Of a stretch of DNA of 14,360 bases, positions 6,922 through 11,716 are shown in pieces (within the stretch, counting starts at the first letter, position 1; each line of letters begins with the position of its first letter). The stretch is from an uncultured Coriobacteriia bacterium (lineage in GTDB: Bacteria > Actinomycetota > Coriobacteriia > Coriobacteriales > QAMH01), in NCBI GenBank assembly GCA_902478425.1, contig CABSKV010000035.1, forward strand, positions 1-14,360, given 5' to 3'. Below the pieces are notes generated by a model, which did not search any database, had not been told where the DNA came from, and saw only the letters and a list, made by a program, of their open reading frames with translations. A program made the position numbers and the translations under genes.

Positions 6922-8079
6922 CTATGGCTTCATCAGCACGATGGGCTTGCTGTAGGGGGTAATCTCCTCGGCGATCCTGTCGAAGCACGCCATGATGTCG
7001 ATGTTCTGTGGGCATGCATCCATGCAGGCCTCGCATCTGATGCACTCGCTCGGCATGGCCTTGCCGCCGTTGAAGCGTACGATGAAGCCGAGCTGGTAGT
7101 TTGCCTTGTAGGGGTCATCGAAGTTGATGTAGTAGTTCAGTGCCTCGATCGAGCCGGATATGCCGATGCCCTGCGGGCAAACCTTGGCGCAATAATCGCA
7201 GCCCGTGCACTGCACGGTGCCGCTTTGCTCCATGATCTCCTGCGCTTTCTTGATTGCCGCGAGCTCGGCCTCGTTCATCGGCTGGAAGCTCTCGAATGCG
7301 CGGCAGTTGTCCTCGACCTGCGCAAGTTCGTTCATGCCAGATAAGGTACAGAACACCCCCGGCATGCTCGCGGCAAAGCGCAGGGCGATCGTCGCGTAAG
7401 ACTGGTCTTCAAACGCCTCGTCGAGAATTGCGCGCACCGCTTGCGGCGGGTCGGCCAGAAGACCGCCCTTCACGGGCTCCATCGCGATGATGGGCAGGCC
7501 ATGTGCGTTCGCCACCTCTACGCAGGCGCGCTCCTTGAACGAGGGGCTATCCCAGTCCAGGTAGTTGATCTGTAGCTGTACGAGCTCTGCCTCGGGGTAG
7601 GCGGCGATGAAGCCCTCGAGCTCCTCGGGCGTGCAGTGCGCGGAAAAGCCGATGTGCTTCGCGAGCCCGCGCTCCTTGACGGACTTCACGAACTCCCAGG
7701 CATCGTATTTCTCGAACGCTGCCGTCCTCTTGCCACCGAGGTTATGCATGAGGTAGACGTCGAGATAATCGGTGCCGAGGTTGGCGAGCGTTTCCTGAAG
7801 TTGTCGCTCGAGGTCATCGGTGCTTTCGCAGTGGTTCCAGGCCACGCACTTGGAGGCGATGTAGTAGGAGTCGCGCGGATGGCGCGCCACGAGCGCCTTG
7901 CCAAGTGCCGCCTCGCTGTTGGGATAGGCCCAGGCCGTGTCGAAGTAGTTGCCGCCATGCGCCAGGTAGGCATCGACCATGCGTGCCGTCGCATCGATGT
8001 CGATGCTGTCGGTTTCGCGCCCCTCGAAGCGCATGCATCCGAATCCGAGCGGGCTGATCGTGCTGGTATTGAGAGCCAT
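6922..8079 (-). CDS. Aldo/keto reductase with C-terminal 2x[4Fe-4S] domain (385 aa)
   Basis: Predicted NAD(P)H- or ferredoxin-linked oxidoreductase of the COG1453 type. The TIM-barrel part (1 to about 275) keeps the aldo-keto reductase tetrad: D47 and Y52 in YFDTAWAYP, K77 in ASKCVAW, H112 in LMHNLGG. The C-terminal part carries two cluster motifs, CTGCDYCAKVCP (C291, C294, C297, C301) and CIRCEACMDACP (C346, C349, C352, C356), so it can move electrons one at a time to or from ferredoxin. It has no signal peptide and is cytoplasmic. The start is the ATG at 8079, with AAAGGTGG upstream and a TATAAT about 30 nt before it; an in-frame extension of 44 residues has no protein character. Substrate unknown. 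Confidence 0.93.
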   Translation of the reverse strand: MALNTSTISPLGFGCMRFEGRETDSIDIDATARMVDAYLAHGGNYFDTAWAYPNSEAALGKALVARHPRDSYYIASKCVAWNHCESTDDLERQLQETLANLGTDYLDVYLMHNLGGKRTAAFEKYDAWEFVKSVKERGLAKHIGFSAHCTPEELEGFIAAYPEAELVQLQINYLDWDSPSFKERACVEVANAHGLPIIAMEPVKGGLLADPPQAVRAILDEAFEDQSYATIALRFAASMPGVFCTLSGMNELAQVEDNCRAFESFQPMNEAELAAIKKAQEIMEQSGTVQCTGCDYCAKVCPQGIGISGSIEALNYYINFDDPYKANYQLGFIVRFNGGKAMPSECIRCEACMDACPQNIDIMACFDRIAEEITPYSKPIVLMKP

Positions 8080-8109
8080 GGTGCCACCTTTCGGCCGGGG
8101 TTTTGGCAG

Positions 8110-8115
8110 ATTATA
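8110..8115 (-). promoter_or_regulatory. -10 box (TATAAT) for the aldo/keto reductase gene
   Basis: On the minus strand TATAAT lies 30 nt before the ATG at 8079. No TTGACA-like -35 is seen at 16-18 bp. The 115-nt divergent gap 8080-8194 also holds, on the plus strand, TGGTATCGT (8153-8161), a weak extended -10 for the small gene at 8195. Confidence 0.5.
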
Positions 8116-8194
8116 TCCCGGCACGCGCTCACGCCCTCGCGCAGGCCATGTGTGGTATCGTGACGGCATCGAAACGTGCCGATGGGAGGCGTCT

Positions 8195-8404
8195 GTGAGC
8201 AAATACGACAAGTTGTGGGATTACGTCGCGGCACAGGAGGGCGACAGCCTCGACCTTTCCTTCGATGAAATCGGCGATATCGCCGGTGTGCCCCTCGACC
8301 ACTCGTTTCTCAACTACAAGAAGGAACTGCTGCCGCGGGGATGGCAGGTCGGCAAGATCTCGATGAAGAAGCAGACCGTTCACTTCGAGCGCACGCAGCA
8401 ATAG
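8195..8404 (+). CDS. Small conserved-looking protein (69 aa), DUF7662-like
   Basis: The GTG at 8195 follows GGGAGG by five bases, which fixes the start better than the longer open frame upstream that crosses the aldo-keto reductase promoter. The protein begins MSKYDKLWDYV and continues with LSFDEIGDIAGVPLDHSFLN and RGWQVGKISMKKQTVHFER. The plan of KY..L ... SF.EI..I.G.PL ... W.V ... V.F.R resembles a small widespread domain of unknown function (DUF7662-like); this is a resemblance seen by eye. It has no TM, signal or cysteine. It ends TAG directly abutting the stop of apbE on the other strand. Confidence 0.75.
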   Translation: MSKYDKLWDYVAAQEGDSLDLSFDEIGDIAGVPLDHSFLNYKKELLPRGWQVGKISMKKQTVHFERTQQ

Positions 8405-9355
8405 CTATCGCAGCGCAACGACCTCTCCATCCCAGGTGATGAAGTAGGCCTGCAGGACCTCGGGGTGTTCGTCTGCCAGCTCGCGGCTTTTCTCGATTCC
8501 GAGTGCGAGAAGCGTCGTCGAAAACCCCTCGGCGTCGATCGAGCGTTCGCACACGACGGACACGGCAGGATGCTCCACCGCGATGGGCATGCCCGTCTTG
8601 GGGTCCAGCACATGATGGTATAACACGCCATCGCACATGCGTGCGCGTTCGTAGACGCCGCTCGTGACGACACTTCCGCTTGCGATCCTGATCGTGCCCA
8701 CGGGCTTCATCCGTTCTCGTGCGCCCGGCCCGCATGCGGGATCGGGCAGGCCGACCGTCCAGGGCGAGCCATCGGGCTTGGCGCCCCTCACGAGTATGTT
8801 TCCGCCCAGGTCGATCACGTATCCGGGGATGCCGTTTTGCGTGAGCATCGCGTCGAGCGCATCGGCGATCCATCCCTTCGCGATGCCGCCCAGGTCGATT
8901 ATGGCCGCGGGATCATCGAGTCGCACGCGCGCTCGCGATCCCTCGCGCTCGACTCGCACGCCATGCCAGTCGACGTGACGCACCGCCTCGGCGAGTGTCT
9001 CGTCTTGCGGAATGATGCCGCGCTTCAGGTTCCATAGCCTGCTCGCGGCGCCGATCGTGATGTCGAAGGCTCCGCGGCTCGCCGCACAGTACGCGAGCGC
9101 CTCCTCGACGAGCTTGCCCGTGCGTGCGTCGACATCGACCCATGCGCCCTTTGCCGCGTTGACGCGGGAGATGTCCGAACCGGCGATGGTACGCGAGAAG
9201 AGCCGTTCGTAGCATCTGCAGTCGGAGAACACGCGTTCCAGCGCGCTCGCGCATGCTTTCGCGTCACCGTAGGCGCATATGCCCACCCGCGTGTCGAATG
9301 CGTCGAACGTTATGCGCGTGCGCCCGTCTTCCGCGTCCAGCTCGTAGCTGCCCAT
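8405..9355 (-). CDS. apbE: FAD:protein FMN transferase (ApbE family), cytoplasmic form
   Basis: ApbE enzymes cleave FAD and attach FMN through a phosphoester to a Thr or Ser in target proteins. This 316-residue protein has the family's core motifs: DLGGIAKGWIAD (154-165), YVIDLGGNI (179-187), SVVTSGVYER (228-237) and HHVLDPKTGMP (247-257). In the usual ADALST metal motif it reads AEGFST (275-280), an apparent Asp-to-Glu change at 276. It starts at once with MGSYELDAEDGRTRITFDAFDTR and has no lipobox, Sec or Tat leader, whereas most ApbE proteins are exported, so it should modify cytoplasmic targets. The ATG at 9355 has only a weak site (CGGGAAATC) before it. It is divergent from the MFS/molybdoenzyme cluster, whose 146-aa protein carries a candidate TGAT flavinylation site. 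Confidence 0.9.
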   Translation of the reverse strand: MGSYELDAEDGRTRITFDAFDTRVGICAYGDAKACASALERVFSDCRCYERLFSRTIAGSDISRVNAAKGAWVDVDARTGKLVEEALAYCAASRGAFDITIGAASRLWNLKRGIIPQDETLAEAVRHVDWHGVRVEREGSRARVRLDDPAAIIDLGGIAKGWIADALDAMLTQNGIPGYVIDLGGNILVRGAKPDGSPWTVGLPDPACGPGARERMKPVGTIRIASGSVVTSGVYERARMCDGVLYHHVLDPKTGMPIAVEHPAVSVVCERSIDAEGFSTTLLALGIEKSRELADEHPEVLQAYFITWDGEVVALR

Positions 9356-9413
9356 GATTTCCCGTCCCGCGTTCCCGTTTTTGCCGCCTCCATCATATCC
9401 CCAGTTCAGCCAT

Positions 9414-9442
9414 ATGTCTCATACCAACTATATGAGCGACAT
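9414..9442. promoter_or_regulatory. Operator-like dyad between apbE and the MFS gene
   Basis: The core CTCATACCAACTATATGAG (9418-9436) has perfect 6-bp arms CTCATA/TATGAG spaced by 7. Flanks extend the dyad: ATGT before the left arm and CGACAT after the right. It sits in the 225-nt divergent gap, 63 nt from the apbE start and about 145 nt from the MFS ATG, so it could control both. A related 19-mer (14 of 19 identical) occurs at 11468-11486 upstream of the molybdoenzyme. LuxR-family regulators commonly accompany such clusters in Eggerthellaceae, but none is encoded in this window. Confidence 0.5.
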
Positions 9443-9485
9443 CCCTGCATTTTGCTGGCCGACACGCCCAATTTGGGGCGGGTGA

Positions 9486-9497
9486 TATGAGGGACAT
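9486..9497 (+). promoter_or_regulatory. Third TATGAG half-site before the MFS gene
   Basis: TATGAGGGACAT repeats the right half of the dyad at 9431-9442 (TATGAGCGACAT) with one difference, in the same orientation and 55 bp downstream. It lies in the loop of a short GCGGG/CCCGC inverted repeat, and just before it CGCCCAATTTGGGGCG (9467-9482 region) forms another small inverted repeat. It may be an extra binding site for the same regulator. Confidence 0.4.
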
Positions 9498-9580
9498 TTT
9501 CCCGCGCCCCATAGCCTTTCGGACATGGACCGTAGCCGGCCTGTGTGATTGGCTGGCAAAGGATAGAGAGGGCAGACGTC

Positions 9581-10879
9581 ATGGATAAGCAGACGCACGT
9601 CACGGAACTCGGAACCTCCCCAGTAGAAGTGGTGAAGACGCCACGCTACGCATGGGTGATCCTCGTAATCACCTACCTTGCGAGCATCACCGCCCCGCTC
9701 GGGCAATTCAAGCTCACCGCAATCGCGGGCGAAATCATCGGCGCGTATGGCCTCAACTATGCGTCGTTTGGCATGCTGATGACCTGCCTGGCCATCATCG
9801 GCGCCATACTCGCGTTTCCGGCAGCGTTCATCTGCCGCAAGATCGGCCTCAAGGCAACTTGCATCATCGCTCTGAGCTGCATCATCGTCGGCGGCTTGGC
9901 TGAGGTTGCGACTGATTCGGTCGTCCTGCTCTATGCAGGTCGCTTTGTCGAGGGCATTGGCCTGGGGCTTATCGGCGTCGCTGCGCCGACCATCATCTCG
10001 CTGTGGTTTCCCGACAAGACGAGGGGTCTGGCGCTTGGCGTGTGGTGCACATGGGTGCCCATGGCCATCACGATCGACTTCAACGTCGCGCCCGCCATGG
10101 CGGCGAGCTTTGGATGGCAGTCGGTCTTCTATGCCGTTGTCGCAATCACGGCCGTGGCGCTCGTCCTGTTCATAGCGTTCTATCGCATGCCGACGGGCAA
10201 GAGCAGCATCCCCAATTACGGCGTCGAGGGAAGCATGAGCGATTGCTTCAAGTACCTGAAGAACAAGTGCATCTGGCTGCTCGGCCTCACCTTCCTCGTG
10301 TTCAACTTCATCCAGGGTGGTGTCGTGAACACCTATTACCCGACCTATCTGGGCTCCATGGGATTCGATATGGCCACGGCGGGCTTCATGACCTCGATCA
10401 TCACGCTCATCGGTTTCGTGATGAATCCGCTTTCCGGTGCCTGGTCAGATCGCCTGCGCATCAACCGTAAGTACATACTCGTCACTCTCTTCGCGGCGAC
10501 GAGCATAATCGGCTTCATCGTGGGCTTTCCCGAGGAGCTTGGTGGCTTCGGTATCGTCGGCATCTGGGTGTTCATCATCCTCATGGGCTTCTCGGCTGCG
10601 TTTGGCGGCGGCGGAAGTCGTCCGCTTGCACCTACCATCCTGTCGAGCTCGGCGATGGCGGCCACGCTCGGCATGGCGGTCATGCAGTTCACGCAATGCT
10701 TCGGCCAGATGCTCGCACCGGTGTACGGCGCTTGCTTGGATGCCGGCCTGGGCTGGATCGGCACGGCATGGGTAACCGTCATACCGCTGTCGGTCGTCGC
10801 CCTCATACTCTCGTTCTTCATCAAACCGGGTGGAAAGACCGCTCCCGGCGAGCCCGATGAGGACAAGCCCGTTCGATAG
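9581..10879 (+). CDS. MFS transporter (432 aa)
   Basis: A major facilitator carrier with about 12 TM helices. Helix 1 begins near residue 23 (YAWVILVITYLASITAPLG); the loop between helices 2 and 3 has the shortened motif FICRKIGLKA (83-92); helix 4 has GRFVEGIGLGLIGVAAP (120-136); a second-half loop reads SGAWSDRLRINRKYI. The C-terminus is charged (PGEPDEDKPVR). The ATG at 9581 is preferred, with AGAGGG eight bases upstream; a GTG at 9545 would add 12 polar residues. It precedes the 12-Cys protein and the molybdoenzyme on the same strand. Carriers of this type sit beside substrate-specific molybdoenzymes in Eggerthellaceae, so import of that enzyme's substrate or export of its product is the likely role. 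Substrate unknown. Confidence 0.9.
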   Translation: MDKQTHVTELGTSPVEVVKTPRYAWVILVITYLASITAPLGQFKLTAIAGEIIGAYGLNYASFGMLMTCLAIIGAILAFPAAFICRKIGLKATCIIALSCIIVGGLAEVATDSVVLLYAGRFVEGIGLGLIGVAAPTIISLWFPDKTRGLALGVWCTWVPMAITIDFNVAPAMAASFGWQSVFYAVVAITAVALVLFIAFYRMPTGKSSIPNYGVEGSMSDCFKYLKNKCIWLLGLTFLVFNFIQGGVVNTYYPTYLGSMGFDMATAGFMTSIITLIGFVMNPLSGAWSDRLRINRKYILVTLFAATSIIGFIVGFPEELGGFGIVGIWVFIILMGFSAAFGGGGSRPLAPTILSSSAMAATLGMAVMQFTQCFGQMLAPVYGACLDAGLGWIGTAWVTVIPLSVVALILSFFIKPGGKTAPGEPDEDKPVR

Positions 10880-10906
10880 GACTCGCGCAAGCCGCACGTC
10901 AACTCC

Positions 10907-10940
10907 GTGCCCCCGACGCCCATAAGCGGCTCGGGGGCAC
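10907..10940 (+). terminator. Strong hairpin downstream of the MFS gene
   Basis: GTGCCCCCGA (10907-10916) pairs perfectly with TCGGGGGCAC (10931-10940), a 10-bp GC-rich stem with a 14-nt loop. What follows is GTTAGAGCG, not a U tract, so it is either an inefficient terminator that attenuates expression of the next gene or a 3'-end protecting stem. It lies 27 nt after the MFS stop and 29 nt before the next start codon. Confidence 0.6.
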
Positions 10941-10969
10941 GTTAGAGCGTGGGGAGAGGAGGACATGCG

Positions 10970-11410
10970 ATGAACGAGCGTCGTCGTGGAACCCGTTGCA
11001 GCGTCTGCACCTTCTGCGGCAGGTGCCTTGCCGACGAAGGCGAATCCGCGCAATCCGATGACCAGGCGCCTCGCGGATGGAGTGGCACGCGTTGCGAGGT
11101 CTGCGTCGAGTGCGGGAAGTGTGCCCGCGCATGGGGTGTTGTGGGCGAGGATCCGGATGCGTTGAGCGCTCCGACGAACTGGGCCGACGCTTTCAAGGTG
11201 ATGGACGATGGCAGCGCCGGTGCACCACCTCCCACGCCGGGCGCTCCCGGCGAGAGGTCCTGCGGGGAGTGGGACGAGCAGGATTCCGATGAATGCGATG
11301 CCGTGACGGGTGCCACCCCCGGAGTTGCCACGGCCTGCAAGGAGCTGGGGCTCGATGACATGAGCTGCCTTGTCGACCAGCTCGGCATCAAGCCGCCCGG
11401 GCAAGTGTGA
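10970..11410 (+). CDS. 12-cysteine protein with duplicated CxxCxxCxxC and a TGAT flavinylation-like motif (146 aa)
   Basis: I do not recognise a named family. The N-terminus holds two copies of a cysteine block, GTRCSVCTFCGRC (C10, C13, C16, C19) and GTRCEVCVECGKC (C42, C45, C48, C51), each CxxCxxCxxC, able to hold an Fe-S cluster or zinc. The spacing differs from ferredoxin CxxCxxCxxxCP. A Pro/Gly/Ala linker (about 82-95) leads to a C-terminal part with four more cysteines (98, 109, 123, 133) and DAVTGATPG (110-118). DxxTGAT matches the ApbE modification motif [S/T]GA[S/T], which would place FMN on T116; the rest of a classical FMN_bind domain is not evident. There is no signal peptide. The ATG at 10970 follows GAGGAGG by seven bases. 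It sits between the MFS and molybdoenzyme genes and ends 8 nt before a terminator, so it may be a redox carrier, chaperone or sensor for that enzyme. Confidence 0.8.
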   Translation: MNERRRGTRCSVCTFCGRCLADEGESAQSDDQAPRGWSGTRCEVCVECGKCARAWGVVGEDPDALSAPTNWADAFKVMDDGSAGAPPPTPGAPGERSCGEWDEQDSDECDAVTGATPGVATACKELGLDDMSCLVDQLGIKPPGQV

Positions 11411-11418
11411 CGAGCTGA

Positions 11419-11456
11419 CCAGACAAATGTCGCCGGGGCACTTTTGTCTGGTTTTC
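11419..11456 (+). terminator. Intrinsic terminator after the 12-Cys gene, identical to 564-601 reversed
   Basis: The stem CCAGACAAA ... TTTGTCTGG is followed by GTTTTC, giving a U tract on the plus strand. It begins 8 nt after the stop of the 12-Cys gene, so the MFS/12-Cys transcript probably ends here and the molybdoenzyme has its own promoter. All 38 bp match the reverse complement of 564-601 exactly. Confidence 0.75.
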
Positions 11457-11467
11457 CCGCTCAGAGC

Positions 11468-11486
11468 CTCATACCAGCGTACTGAG
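11468..11486. promoter_or_regulatory. Operator-like site upstream of the molybdoenzyme gene
   Basis: CTCATACCAGCGTACTGAG shares its first nine and last four bases (14 of 19 overall) with the dyad at 9418-9436. The dyad is less perfect here (CTCA/TGAG outer arms). It lies just after the terminator and 231 nt before the molybdoenzyme ATG. Position and similarity suggest the same regulator controls the transporter and the enzyme. Confidence 0.45.
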
Positions 11487-11716
11487 CACCCATCATCCCG
11501 TCACGTCAGCTGCCTGATTCTCATCTACTAACGCTCCTGATGGGAAGTCCTTCCGCGCACGTGACCTAACTTGTCAGGCACTCGAGTCCGTTTCGTCGAT
11601 GCGAAATCGCCGCAGCACGGGATGCAATCCCTGACGGCTGCAAGGCGGGCCTAGAGAGGAAGCCTCGAGGATCGCAGTTTGGACATGGATCGAGCGAGAG
11701 AAGAGAAGGAGGAATC
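11487..11716 (+). other. Leader region of the molybdoenzyme gene with complementary segments
   Basis: The gene-free stretch between the terminator and the molybdoenzyme holds no ORF of note. Three 7-bp complementary pairs occur: CCCATCA (11489)/TGATGGG (11538), GTCACGT (11500)/ACGTGAC (11559) and TGCCTGA (11511)/TCAGGCA (11574). They lie in the order A-B-C-A'-B'-C', so they cannot all form one nested stem. A convincing -10/-35 pair was not found. The ribosome binding site AAGGAGG lies just before the ATG at 11717. Confidence 0.4.

Noticed and set aside
8080..8211. 44-residue N-terminal extension of the aldo-keto reductase
   Set aside because: It covers the TATAAT box and ribosome binding site, and the barrel's first strand begins right after the ATG at 8079.
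10445..11404. Minus-strand open frame across the MFS end and the 12-Cys gene
   Set aside because: It crosses the hairpin at 10907-10940 and two plus-strand genes with good start sites; no motif is seen in its translation.
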